Source: Entomortierella parvispora (Eukaryota > Mortierellomycota > Mortierellomycetes > Mortierellales > Mortierellaceae). Taken from it: a stretch of 64,000 bases of DNA. The notes beneath the pieces are model-generated. The model searched no databases. It was not told the DNA's origin and saw nothing but the letters and a program-made list of their open reading frames with translations. This document shows positions 34,367 through 46,164 of this stretch, piece by piece (position 1 is the first letter of the stretch; each line of letters begins with the position of its first letter). The stretch covers positions 930,001 to 994,000 of the forward strand of contig OY752150.1 in assembly GCA_963573315.1 (NCBI GenBank). The letters run 5' to 3'. The position numbers were made by a program, and so were the translations under genes.

Positions 34367-35048
34367 TGGGTGCCAATAAAAGTAACACATTTTGAATTGA
34401 GGTCAAGGACAACAAGCCGCATGGGATGCGGAAGAAAGAGCGAGCTTTGGAGGAGAAGGCGCACGCACGCGCAAAGGAGAGAGTTGGGCTCACTTGGGAG
34501 TACAGAGGAATCGTGGAAGGAGGAGAGAGGACATGAAAGGGAGCCGAGCAGGGCGAATCTCTGTCCTCTGGCTGGTGATTCGTGTGAAGTGTATCGTGAG
34601 GTGGACAGCCGTTGTGGAGAGGGGGACAGGGGTAGGGGGAGGGTGGTGACAGCCCATGCATGATGGATTGATGCTGTTGCTGTTGCTCTTGCCAATGCAT
34701 CTTTTCATCTTTTCTCCGTGGGACGGAGAGAGGGGAGGAGGGAGGGACAGTTGCTCTCAGCTCATCATCATTGCCCATCATCAATATCATCATCTTCTTC
34801 ATCATCCACATTGTCCACCATCACGCTCCATTTTGCCCCCCTGATACTTTTTTTTTTTTTTTTTTTTTTTTTTTGTGAAAAGCTCATCTTCTTTTCTCTT
34901 TCCTTCTTCTTCTCTTCTACATCTTCCTGCCCCGCTTCCACTTCATCCATCCATCTCGTTCTTATCTCCATCCGTCTTCCGTCCTCCCTCTCCTCCACCC
35001 TTGCCCTCTTCTCCCATCTCCCCCCCCCTTTCCCCACATCTCACCCCC
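34367..35048. promoter_or_regulatory. Promoter and pyrimidine-rich leader of the Sec2-type gene
   Basis: 682 bases with no supported gene. The right half (about 34780-35045) is a long C/T tract with TCATCA repeats and a run of about 26 T (34849-34874), ending at the ATG at 35049. Long T and C/T tracts of this kind precede several genes in the window. Confidence 0.5.
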
Positions 35049-37263
35049 ATGACAGAGACCGCTATGTCAGAAGCCCCGATGCACCCGGCCCCAGAGCCTG
35101 TCAGCAAGGACGTGACCTCAAAGGACATTGCCAACCTCTACTCGCGCATCCACAACCTCATCGAGACGGTCAAGGAGCCTCAGCAAAAGGCGACTGCTGC
35201 CCTGGCAGCGCCTACGCCCGTTGATCCGACTGGCAGCAACAGCAGCGACGCTGGTAAGTAAAAAGGATACCCTCTGGCGATCTTGCTGTGTGTGTGTGTG
35301 TGTTGCATGTATCGTCCATCCTGTAGCATTTCTATTGGACCCGCCAGCCAAAGGGTTGCAACCAAGCACACCCGCCTTCTTGGCCTGCTTGGTTTTACAT
35401 TTCCCCTTCCCCTTTCTCTCCCTCCCTCACTCATCGCAGCACTGCATCCGCTTCCATTCCGCTTCCCTTTTCTCGTACGCCCCTACTCACACCTCTGCCA
35501 TGGCTTCGATTCTAGTTTCATCTGCCGTTGTGGATTCGACAGAGGTCGCCGCTACCTCCCATGCGAATGGCGTTGACAAGGAGGACCAGCCGATCTCGGG
35601 CGAATGTCCTTGCTACAGAGTCTGCTCCAATCTTTCCAACAGGGCTTGTGGTATCTGCGAGCGTATCATCCCTGTTCTGGCCGAGGCCCATAATGAACGC
35701 ACCCTCACTCTTGAAGAATTGGAGCAAACCGCTGCTCGTTTGGCTGAAGAACAAAAGCGCGCGTCTGCAGAGTCAATCGAGGCAGAGATCCTGCGAAAGA
35801 AGGTCGAGGATCTGGAGGATGCTCTCGACTCCAAGACGGATGATTACCTCAGTGCTCAGCGGGATCTTGCGGTTTTGAATGACAAGTACGTGGACGAGAT
35901 TGAAAAAGTGGCAGAGCTTCAGCTGGCGAAGGAGATGGTCGAAGGCGAGCTGGAGGAATTGAGTCGCACTTTGTTTGAGGAAGCTAACGGTATGGTCGCT
36001 ACCGAGGCAAGGGCCAGACATCAGCTCGAGCTGACGCGCAAACACCTTGAGTTGGAACTCAAGGACGCACAGGAGCGCCTCGCTGCGGAGACCTCTCAGC
36101 TCAAGGAGCTCAAGCAAAAGATGGAGGCCATGATGGATACCCACACGACTCAGAGCAAGCGTTCCTCTACAGACCCGTCCAACCGCGGCAGTGTGGATCT
36201 GGCCCAGCTCTTTGGCCTGAACAAAATCAATGTCCCAGAGCAAATCCCTGAAGAACAGCCAGCGACTGCTATTGCCATCGATGGACAATTGATGCATGAG
36301 TTCAAAGAGTTTGTGGCACAAAGTTCGACGGTGCGTCTTGCCAAGATCCATAGCTTGCCATTTATGAGACATTGTCAGGATGAGGATGTGGAGCCCTGTT
36401 TGCGTTTTGGATCCAACCCGAGGATTTCTGCAAGAAAGTTGACGGAGGGAATCTGTTCCAATACCTGTTATATCGAAGAGACTACCCCCGAGCAAGTGCA
36501 GGAATACGAGCGTATGGTCTTGGCCGCTCAACAACCTGCATCCCCAGCACGCAACTCCATGTCGAACAAGAACCTCCTCTGGGAGAGACTCCAGACTCAA
36601 TATGCCCTCTACCAGGCCCCCAAGGGTGGATGCCAGACCTGTGGACGATCTGGACCTTTGAGCCACCGCTACAGAATCGCGACTTCGGACGAGTGGTCGT
36701 ACATCGACCGGTTTTGCCGCGATCGCTTGGTTGCTGCCTGTGAATTCTATATTTTCATTCGCAACATCCGCGCTGGCTTGTACTCGACCAGGACAATCGA
36801 GGATTTGTACTCGGAGAGTCTTCGACTTCGACTCCAAATGTTTTACGCCCGTGCTGGAGTTCTCCCCATCATGCTGTCGGAATTAGGCATCACTTCACAA
36901 TCGATTGGTAACATGGGACCCTCAGGCGAATGGCCCGAAGGAGCACAGACGCGTCTGGAGATTGACGAGGAGGGCTCTGTCGGATCCTCTACACCTATTA
37001 CCACGCCCAAGATGGAACGTGCTAATGTCCTCTCGCGACCGGAATCTCGAGGGGGTGAGGATGAGATTCAGTCGCGCAAGACCTCCGAAGAAGCAATCAA
37101 GGACGTCGAGACCAAGGAAGAGAAGCACGAGGAGAAAGCATCAGTAGAGGTAGAGGTTACTTCAGAAGCAAAAGTCGAGCCAGTGCCTGCTCCTTCGTCG
37201 GCAACGGCTGGACCAGAGCCAACGAACCCTTGGAATGCAGCTGATGCAGAGGAATCTAAATAA
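35049..37263 (+). CDS. Sec2/Rabin-type Rab guanine-nucleotide exchange factor
   Basis: Two exons, 35049-35253 and 35516-37263 (phase 1), give 650 residues. A coiled coil of about 150 residues (from LTLEELEQTAARLAEEQ, about 160-310) includes the Sec2p-type exchange segment (TLFEEANGMVATEA), which in Sec2 and Rabin8 loads GTP on Sec4/Rab8. The C-terminal half has a conserved fungal domain with Cys pairs (CSNTC; CQTCGRSGP) and FCRDRLVAACEFYIFIRNIR. A CPCYRVCSN/CGIC cluster lies before the coil. The tail is Glu/Lys-rich. A second ATG at 35502, inside intron 1 and in frame with exon 2, could serve an alternative shorter transcript. Confidence 0.85.
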
Positions 37264-37455
37264 GTGAAATCAAGATTCTTTTCTGCCATCTCTTTGTAAT
37301 CTGTTTTTTTTCGATTCCCTGAGCACAGTAGCAGGACAAGGCCTGAATTTGTGTCCTTTCTTGCATTGTAGATGTTTGTAGTTTGCACAGATGCTCAATA
37401 ATACCAACCCAAACACCCGTTGCACTGTGTCTTGTTTGTTTGAACATCTTGCGTT
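37264..37455. other. Short convergent 3' region
   Basis: 192 bases between the stops of the Sec2-type gene (plus) and the ubiquitin protease gene (minus). Both 3' ends must share it. No other feature seen. Confidence 0.5.
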
Positions 37456-39843
37456 TTAATAACCCTGAAGCTTGTAAATGAAGAACACTGGGGTTGCCAG
37501 GTTCGATTGGACTCCATCACAACCACCGCCGTTAATCACTTGCTGGATCTCATCGTCTGTGGTTGGAGTGACTATGGCGTCGTTGTAACAAACCCTATAA
37601 TTGTCAAAACTTGGGGGGTTAAGTTGATGAAGCTTGGATGCTTTCGAATGGAACACATTTTGAGACTATGCCAAACAAGGAAGCGGAAGGAGTTTATACC
37701 AGCGGTAGCTTCTATGTGCGATGTTGTTTTCACCTTTGTCGTTCACAATGACCTCATCCAGATCGAGATCTCTTCGTACGTATGCGTAATAGTGCCCTAT
37801 CCCGTCTTCTCCCGAATGGATAACAATTGAAGTCAACACTAAGGCATGGAGAACAAGAGGAAGAGGAAGAGGAGGAAGAAGAGGAAGAGGAAGAGAGAGA
37901 CAAGTAAGATTTGATACGCCGTTTGAAAAAGATAGAAAATACTACAAGAAAAAAAAATTACCGTAGTCTGGCTCCATTCCTTGATATCCACCCTCCACAG
38001 TGAAGGACCGAAAGAACAGCATGTCATTGATGGTGACTTTGGTAGTATCTTTTGGCTGACCAAAGTCGCCCCTTCTGTTCAAATGGATCATCAGCATGGG
38101 CGGCAAGGTAATAAACCTGTGTTGGACGCGAGCTCGGTTTTGCACCTTACAGGTACTGCACCATTGAAGCTCCTGGTCGCAGTACCGCGTGATCGCTTGT
38201 GAGAGGGACCATTGTGGAGTCAATGTTTCCCGCAGTTGAGACAATGACCGATCAGGATCGACTGACCGTGTAGGTGATGAAGGGGCCGAAGGAAGGGGCG
38301 GCAACGATTGTGAAAATGTGGGTGTTGAAGAAGGAATGGCTGGGTGGGATGACAAAGACTGCTGGCCTGTCCTTTGACAGTTAGTAGGAACGGCCTGTAA
38401 AGAATCTTCTTTCTTGTTTTGAGGAAGCCCTTGTCCAATATCACATTTTTGATCATCATTGCGCTTTCGGGGCTGTTCTGCCTTACTCTGGTCAATACCA
38501 TCTCTCCGGTATTCCACACCTGAAATCGAAGGATCTTTGTTATCATGACTGGTATTCCTGTTAAATGGGTCGTGGCTATTCATATGAGGGGAAACTGAAA
38601 GAAGAGTGAGGGTCCTCTCTGTTGGGGTCTCATGAGTAGAGCAGACAGGGCAAACGACGGTTCTCTGTTCGCGGATCGTTAAGTATCGATCCGTGAGCTT
38701 TTTTGGGAAATCGCTAGCGCCTGATCTCCTTGCTGCAATCTTTTGCAACACCTCGACAAGATAGGTACTGGCCTCCGCGATATCGTGTTGGAGCCCACAT
38801 TCGAATCGATTGCTTGAGAAGATCATTCAAAAAACAAAAATAAAAAAAATTAAAAAAAAGAATGAAATTGGCGCACAATTCTTGCTTTTTGGTGCTTGAT
38901 CATCTGCTCGGAGCAGTTCTTACCTCACAGCTTCCAGAAGATTGACAAGATGCAAAGGCTGGGATCGCTGGTTCTGTCGTCCGACTTCTGTATCCACTGG
39001 CAAACGTTCCTCAGCGTCTTCGTCCCCCAGTGGCTCAGTCTCCGCTCCCCACAGATCCAAGATGGCGGTATAGAGAAATTCAAAAATCCTGTCCTCTGTC
39101 TTGTCTCGGATACATGAGCGTCCTAAGCCGCCGTTGTATCTATTATTTCTCGGGCTGATATATTTTTGGGCACTCGTGAGCTGACTCAATTCGACCAACA
39201 AGTTATGGAACCCGTCGTTCTGGCGAAGGACCTGAATAAGACTGTTGAGATAACAAGAGTTGTAGCCCTCGTTAGCCAGTCCTCCCGCGAGTTTCTTCCA
39301 GGATGCTGCCGTCCAGCTAGGTCCAAGAGAATCTTTAGGACGTGCGACCAGACGATGAGGAATGGGAGATCCAGGAGAGCTTTTGCGGGTGCCTGTCGGG
39401 GCCGGCGTCGAAGGAGACGAGATATCTCTTACCGGCGGAGAAGGATAAGGCAGCCTTACTGTGGAGTCATTCTCCCCAAGAGGCAAATCTACAAAGTCAG
39501 AGTTGCCCCCATGGCCAATACCAGATTTTGGATTGTACTCACTGCTTTGAATTAGGAGTAAAGCACTATTGCCCTCGTCAGGCGCCGCTGCAAGGTCGCT
39601 TCTCTCAATGTCAAGTGTGCGCGGAGGATCCCTCAAACTCAGAGATAACTTGGAGTGCTCGAGGCCCGCTCGATTTGCCCAACTCTCGTTGTCCTCCAAG
39701 GAAGTGAGATTTCTGTTCCAGAGAGGTTTTGACCGTGGCTTTACATCTTTTGAGGAGTTTGCGATCTGTCCCCTCGTGTTCTTCTCGCGTTTTTTCAAAT
39801 GGCCCATCCTCTCTGCGTGAATCATACATTCTTGGCGAGGCAT
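37456..39843 (-). CDS. Ubiquitin-specific protease (USP family)
   Basis: Four exons on the minus strand: 39843-38924, 38812-37962, 37838-37700, 37609-37456, giving at least 687 residues. The catalytic Cys box reads GLANEGYNSCYLNSLIQVL; the His box reads HSGEDGIGHYYAYVRR; the C-terminal strand is DNYRVCYNDAIV. Two CxxC pairs (CPVC, CSTC) form the usual zinc-binding finger. A Ser/Pro-rich insert of about 130 residues sits within the fingers. The protein should remove ubiquitin from substrates; the target is unknown. Intron 2 has a (CTTCCT)n pyrimidine tract. The same frame stays open upstream to 40101, and a minimal exon holding only ATG (40149-40147) followed by GTAACA would add 87 residues, so the start at 39843 is provisional. 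Confidence 0.82.
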
Positions 39844-40275
39844 ATGGTATAGGATCAATAGGTCCAACTCTCCCGGATCGGATTGAACGTGGGATCGATT
39901 CTTTTTGCCCGGTAGAGGGTGCGCCAAGACCCGCAGTTTCTGGCAAAAGGTTGTAGGGTCGCTAATGTCCCGAAACTGTTTTCCCAGCAGATGTTTCCTC
40001 GCAGCGGCTTGGAGGTCACGATTGAATACGTTGCCATGTCTACTCGGCGAAAGATTGTTCGGATTCTTGGAAATAAAATTGTGTAGAGCACAAGGTGTGA
40101 GCTTGGAAACGCGAAGAAAAAACCTTAAATCACGTCATTCTGTTACCATTGAAGGGGGAGGATGAGGAAGAGAGTAGCTGAGGTTTTTCACGAATAAGAA
40201 GTAACGTTGTGGGATTTATAAAGGAAAAAAGGTGTGTGGCTATTTCAATACGCGGGGATATCATGGAACAGGGAT

Positions 40276-41887
40276 CTATTCAGATTCTTTGTCCAGATCA
40301 TCTGGGAAGAAGACACGAAGGGTGTTTTGGTAGCATATCTCAGCCAGTTGGTTAGGGTCCATTCCATGGAGATCGGCCAGCACGAGCAACACTTGTCTAA
40401 AAAGAAGGATGCCATAACCAAATTATTTCTCCAGTTATCGCTCTCTCCACTTTCTTCAGTTTTTGATTTGAGCTTTACCCCATCGCGCAGGGTTCGTTCC
40501 TGCCTTTCACAGCCATCCCCGATTCAAATCGATCTTTGTTTCTGGCTTGAGGTCTGTAAAGCTTCTCTTGTTCTTCCGTCATACTACCCAGGTGCTTGAA
40601 CGAGGCGTGGGTCGGCCGAATGCCACACCAAGGACCATCTGTCTCCAAGAGTAAACGATCCAGCGGCACGATCGCAGCCACCCGGAGGTTCTCTTCAGTC
40701 TTAATCGAGCTGTGGAGGAAAATATGAAGAGAAATTAGGAATTGATTGGTTCACAATTTCCCCTATACTGGAGCCTGAAGAAAAGCAGCGCTCACCATCC
40801 ATTGATACTAATAAAGAGGCCAAGGTCAAGATAGGTATTCAAATCCTCCGAGGTTCCTGTGAATGAATGAACCACGCCTTGATTAAATCTCTTCCGATGT
40901 GAAGTGACCATCTGGGCAAAGTCACCGGACGTGTTACGGTCGTGGAGGAACATTGGGAGACCCGTCATCTCGGCCAACTCAAACTGACGTTCAAAGTACT
41001 TGATCTGAGTGGCCTTTGGGCAAAAGAAGAGTCGATCATAGTCTATCAAGTCATCATAAAGATAAATTGTGGTCAAGTCTAGTTAGCGAAGCGAGAGGCT
41101 AAGCTAACCTTTTCTCCCATTCTTAGACATTTTACCTAAACCACATTCGCCGATCGCTACAACCTTGCCTGCAGCAGCAGGGTTAGACAGGAAGCCCTTC
41201 AGGGCGGTAAAGTATGCCTCGGGACCTTCTTTGTACTTTTCAAACTCGGAGCATTTTGTGGGATGGCATCCCACAGTCATGAAGAGCTCGTCTGTCCATG
41301 AAGGAGTGAATACATTATCGTTAGAAGCCCCGCGTCCCTAAACCTCGGGCCACCTGTGATCGAAAGGAGGTAGTCTTACCATCATTCTTTGCAATGTCAA
41401 GTGCTCTCTGACAATCCTTAAGGCTGCCAGCGGTGATGATCATCCTCTGGACATTTGCACGACGAGCTCGACCCATTACCTGCTTAAAATCGTCTTGAAT
41501 ATACACGTATGAAGGGCGTATAAGTTGAAGAGCTCTGCACGGTCTATGGCACCGAATGGCGACACCAGGCTAGCATAGATTCTCGACATTTGCCAACTGT
41601 ACCTTGGTGAAGACGTTTGCCTCTGTAGACACCCTTGAACATGGGGTCGGTCAGGTTGATACCAATATCTGCCAGATCAGCAAACTGTGTAAGTCCAAGT
41701 GATCGTTTGTCCTATCTGCACAGTACCCTACATTAGGCAAGACGCTCACCGATAAGCTTAGGAAGCATAGAACGATGCCGAGTGCTAGAGGTAGACGGTA
41801 AACGGGTAGTTGATATTCAGTGGATTGATTGTTCTGAGCTGCCTTTGTTGGGAAGGAAGGATCTTTTATACAACCGATGCCATTCAT
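40276..41887 (-). CDS. TatD-family metal-dependent DNase
   Basis: Seven exons: 41887-41750, 41684-41603, 41493-41380, 41291-41136, 41042-40796, 40709-40479, 40396-40276 (minus). They give 362 residues. Conserved TatD blocks: DIGINLTDPMF, TVGCHPTKC, AIGECGL, PMFLHDRNTSGDF, VVHSFTGT, LLLETDGPW, VKGRNEPC, ENTLRVF-like QNTLRVF. These supply the metal-binding His, Glu and Asp residues of a two-metal nuclease (yeast Tat-D relatives act in apoptotic-type DNA degradation). The first exon adds about 46 residues with a hydrophobic stretch (LPLALGIVLCFLSLS), which is not usual for the family. It could be a signal anchor, or a wrongly chosen exon. Confidence 0.88.
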
Positions 41888-42185
41888 GCCGGAGACATCG
41901 TTGGAGAAGTGGAGTTGTGAGGATGTGACTCACTCACGGGTTGAATGCCATTGACATAATGGAACCAGCGGATGTGAATGTGGAAGGGAAAGGAACGGAG
42001 GACGCGACAAACGGGTGCCGCAGCGGCAGAGCCGTCAATCAGCCTCCCCAGCCCGAGTCGCGATTTTGGATGGACGGCTTTGCCTTTGGTCCCTTTTGTC
42101 CTGCTTGTGCAAACGTACGCCTTCGCGCCATCCACCCTTCTCCTTCTTCACGCCCCCTTCTCCTTCCCCACCCCTGCCCATACTT
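41888..42185. promoter_or_regulatory. Divergent promoter (TatD nuclease / thioredoxin-UBX)
   Basis: 298 bases between the two ATGs on opposite strands. No obvious TATA box. The right part, before 42186, is C/T-rich (42120-42180). Confidence 0.45.
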
Positions 42186-43157
42186 ATGAAGAACATCAAG
42201 TCCAGGCCTGACCTTGAGAGCCAGCTTACCGCAGCCGGGACGCGACTGGCAAGTTATATCGAGCCCAACTATGCTAGGGTTTGCAAATGGCATTGCCAAA
42301 TGCGTCTGGGTCACCCCATGCCAAGCTAATGAGATGATCCACTTTCGCTATTCTCTTCGATTCCTTCAGGTCGTCATCGACTTTTTTGCTACGTGGTAAA
42401 TGACGTGGCCTGTAGTAAATGCAAACACAGCAGCGGGGTTGGATCCTGCCTAACAAGCCCTCCCTTTCGCTGTCGAGATATAGGTGCGGTCCTTGCAAGA
42501 CCTTAGCACCAGTGCTGGAGAGTCTAGAAAAGAGATACAGCTCAACTATCTTTGCCAAGGTCGATGTGGACGAAGCCCAGGACTGTGCGGCCAAGTACGA
42601 GGTCTCTGCCATGCCGACAATTATCTTTTTCAAGTCCAAGACCGAGGTGGGTCGTGTGGTTGGAGCAGATGTACAAAAAATCGAGGCATTGATCAAGACC
42701 CATCAAGGAGGAGACTCGTTCGTAGGTGCTGGCCAAACCCTCGGCGGTGGAGGTGGCAGCAGTAGTGGCCAAGCTGTGTCTACATCAGGCAACACCAATG
42801 TAGAGACAATTGAAGGGCCTGGAGGCAGCTGTCATATTCAGATTCGTTTGTTGGACGGGTCGGTCATTCGCGGTCAGTTCGAACCTACGCACACGATTCA
42901 GCGTGTCCATGAATTTGTTCGGGCTAATCTGGACGCCAGAGGAGTTCAAGCGCCTGGGTTCACCTTGATGTCGACGTTCCCTACTCAGTGAGCACTACGT
43001 TTATTTTTGGGTTTCGCAGCTAGTTTCTGCACCTTTCTGTTGGAGAGCCTCTAACCCCACTTTTCTACTCGTTAGTGTGTACCAGGACGAATCCTTGCAG
43101 GAAACCCTCCAGGACGCCAAGCTCACTCCTCGGGCACAGTTGATCGTGAAGGCGTGA
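42186..43157 (+). CDS. Thioredoxin-UBX domain protein
   Basis: Four exons: 42186-42248, 42370-42395, 42484-42987, 43076-43157, giving 224 residues. Residues 1-110 are a thioredoxin fold with active site WCGPC (the W codon is split TG|G) and cis-Pro in SAMPTIIFF. A Gly/Ser linker follows. The C-terminal 80 residues form a UBX domain (SCHIQIRLLDGSVIRGQF, FTLMSTFP, LQETLQDAKLTPRAQLIVK). UBX domains dock on Cdc48/p97, so the protein likely brings thiol chemistry to that machinery. The first intron begins GCAAGT (42249), a GC-AG intron needed to keep frame. Confidence 0.87.
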
Positions 43158-43901
43158 ACGGTTGGTTCTGAAATCGCTAGAGTGAGTTGTCACAGTTGCT
43201 GACGAGAAACATTAAAAAGAGTGCATCTGAAGTTGTCTTCGAGACAATGGCTCGACTTGTCTAGAAGCAGGTGCTGCAAAGCTTCATTGTGTGGGGATGT
43301 TGGCCCATTGCGACAGAATTGTCCACTCAGAGGCGTCCTGTGTGAGATGCGGAGTCCAGCCAGCAATTTTATTTTATCTCCGTTGAAGATCTTCACACGG
43401 CCTTCTGTTTGAATGGCAGGCCCTCGTCTTTATTCCCGGTAAACTCGTCATGACGATTTGCACATTCGGTTACATCCTCGTTGCTTGTTCTGTCGTTTTA
43501 TATAGACTGCCTGCATGTCTGTATATACATGTATGGTTCGATGCTCAACTAAATTGTAGTTTAGAGCAAACAGAGGGGAGAGGGGAGAAGAACATGACTC
43601 CGAAAGAGGTACCCAGGGGTTCGGAGACTGGCCCTGTTCCTGTCTTGAACTTGGCCCCGCACCCAAGATAACAAATCGCCGTGGTCTCAGGAACAGATAG
43701 ACAGGGCGAAAATTTTTTTTGTCCATAAAATTCATTGAGGGGGGGGGTTTTCTTTTCTTTCTCCCCAACGAGCTATTCTCTTCACCTTTACTCCTCACTC
43801 TCCCTTCCATCGTCTGGGTATCCGTTACTGCCCACCATACAACTGGTCTCTTCCTCTTCATCCCCCCCCCCTATTCCTTTTCCATCTCCCGCTTGTTACT
43901 A
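43158..43901. other. Intergenic region and pyrimidine-rich leader
   Basis: 744 bases. The last 170 (43735-43900) are C/T-rich with a G run at 43740-43747 and a C run at 43863-43870, and lead straight to the permease ATG. No gene is supported. Confidence 0.5.
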
Positions 43902-45790
43902 ATGGCACAAATGGACCAGTACGACGACTTTCCTGCCGAGAAGCAGGAGTACTTTGATGGCGATGACTACGCCAAGAACCTCGGCCAAGAGAACCAAGAG
44001 TTTGGCAACGTCAAGCGAGACTTGAAGTCTAGACATCTGCAAATGATTGCCATCGGAGGCACCATTGGCACAGGCATCTTTTTATCCTCGGGTGGCTCTG
44101 TCGCCGCTGCTGGTCCTCTTGGAGCTTTGATCTCTTATACCATTGTCGGTAAGGGAGCTCAGTCTTTCGTCTCATCATAGCCATGCAATCGAACTCTCTC
44201 TAATCAATCCTTCATCGCTTCAAATTGCAGGAACCATGGTGTTCTTCATCGTCACCAGTAAGACCCTCATTTCTTATTTAATCGTGGCAGTACGGAAGCA
44301 AAGAACTCTATCTTAACTCTTCATTGTTATGACAGGTCTCGGCGAAATGTCTGCTTACTTGCCCCTGCCCGGCGCCTTCACCACATTTGGAGCTCGATTT
44401 GTGGATCCTGCATTGGGTTTTGGTCTGGGAGTCGGATATGCCTTCCAATGGATCATCACCGTTACGATCGAGGTTACAGCTGCCGGGATGATTCTCCAGT
44501 ACTGGTGGCCCAACCTGAAAATGTGGATCCCGGCTCTGGTGTTCATTGTGTTGCTTGTTCTCATTACCATGATGGGCGTCAAGGCCTTTGGTGAACTTGA
44601 ATACTGGCTCTCGATGATCAAGGTTTTAACCTGCGTCATTTTTATTATTATTGGAATCTTGGTTGATACTGGCGCTGTTGGAGGCAACAAGATCTTGGGA
44701 CGTAACTGGCACATTGATCAAGCTCCTATTGTCGGCGAGACGGCCAAGGAAAAGACCATCAACATTTTCACCACCTGTGTTTGGGCTTTCTTCAGTTTCG
44801 GAGGAACCGAGTTGATTGGCATCACTGCTGGAGAGTCTGCCAACCCAGCTAAGGCTGTCCCCAAGGCTATCCGTCAGACTTTTTGGCGTATCCTGTTGTT
44901 CTACATCCTCTCGATCACCGTCATTGGACTCTGTATCCCCTGGACCGACCCTAGATTACTCAACTCTGTCTACGCCAATGTCAATGAGGCTGCAACGATC
45001 GCCCCCTTCACGATCATCTTCAAGATGGCTAACCTGCCCGGTGCTGATCACGCTATCAACGCTGTCCTGTTGACTGCTGTCTTGTCTGCCGGCCAAAGTT
45101 CATTCTACGCTTCCACCCGTACCTTGATGGCCATGGGTCGTGAGGGCAAGATGCCCGCCATTTTTGGTCGCGTCAACAGTCGCGGTGTCCCCCTTTACGC
45201 ACTGGCTTTCGTTACCCTCATTGCCAGCATTGCATTTGTGGCCGATGTAAGTTTGTTTATTTGTTACTTATCTCTGTCACTTGTAGACACCGACGCAAAC
45301 TAATCTTCGCCCCTTGCTATTCATCTCTGGGACAAATCTCTAGACCGTTGGAACGGGTGTTGTCTTTGAGTGGTTGGTGAATTTGACTGGAATGTCGGCG
45401 CTTTTGACCTGGATGTCGATCTCGGTGATCCACCTTCGTTTCAGAGCGGCTATGAAGGCTCAGAACCGTCCTCTGTCGGACTTGCCTTACATTGCACCCT
45501 TGTTCCCTTACAGCTGCTACATCTCGATTCTCTTGGCACTCATGATTGTCTTCTTGGAGGGATACCAGGCTGTGACCGCTGATCCCTTCGAGGTGAAGGG
45601 CGTCGTGGCCGTCTTTGTGGGTGCACCCGTTTTCTTCTTGACCATCATCATCTGGAAGATGTACCACAAAACTCGCCTGGTGCCCTTGTTGGAGGTCGAC
45701 TTGGACTCTGGACGCCCCAACATCATTCATAACCATCAGAGTGAGCAGAAGCTCTCTCTCTGGAAACGCATCCTGCACTTTGTTGCCTAG
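43902..45790 (+). CDS. Amino-acid permease (YAT/APC family)
   Basis: Four exons: 43902-44148, 44231-44257, 44336-45246, 45344-45790, giving 543 residues with about 12 membrane helices. The signature LKSRHLQMIAIGGTIGTGIF lies at the start of the first helix. GTELIGITAGESANPAKAVP is the conserved loop of helix 6 and FYASTRTLMAMGREGKMP follows helix 8. These are plasma-membrane amino-acid/proton symporters such as yeast Gap1. Exon 2 is a 27-nt mini-exon. The hydrophilic tails could carry ubiquitination sites, but none can be proven here. Confidence 0.96.
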
Positions 45791-46164
45791 TTGCCAAGAG
45801 AGAAACGCGCTACTCATTTGCGATGCTCTTAACAGTAACCCTAATATACTCTCATAGCTTCCTGCATCCATTATTATTTACTCCTTGATATCCTCCAGTT
45901 CTTTTTATGTAATATACAAAGCATACGACTAACATTAGAAATAACGATTTAACGAGTGAGTACACTTTGGATGTCAATGAGATTCTATGGATTTGGGTCA
46001 AATAGGCGTCATGGTGTTGTTGGCATAGGGTGTGAACGGATCTCTGGACAGATCAAATTTGTGCGTCAGAACTTGCATGATCGCATCCACATGGACTTAA
46101 GCCAGATGGTGGGCACCGGCGGGCGACTAGGGCAACATCATAGAGAATGTATCCAATTGATCAA

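Noticed and set aside
35773-36837. A 354-codon frame antisense to the Sec2-type gene
   Set aside because: It is the complement of the well-supported coiled-coil coding region and shows no independent features.
37501-37520. GGTTCGATT resembling a tRNA B box
   Set aside because: It lies in the last coding exon of the ubiquitin protease gene and no matching A box or cloverleaf is present.
37855-37901. Tandem (GGAAGA)n tract as a possible repeat array
   Set aside because: It is the complement of the polypyrimidine tract next to the 3' end of an intron of the ubiquitin protease gene and explains itself as splicing signal plus microsatellite.
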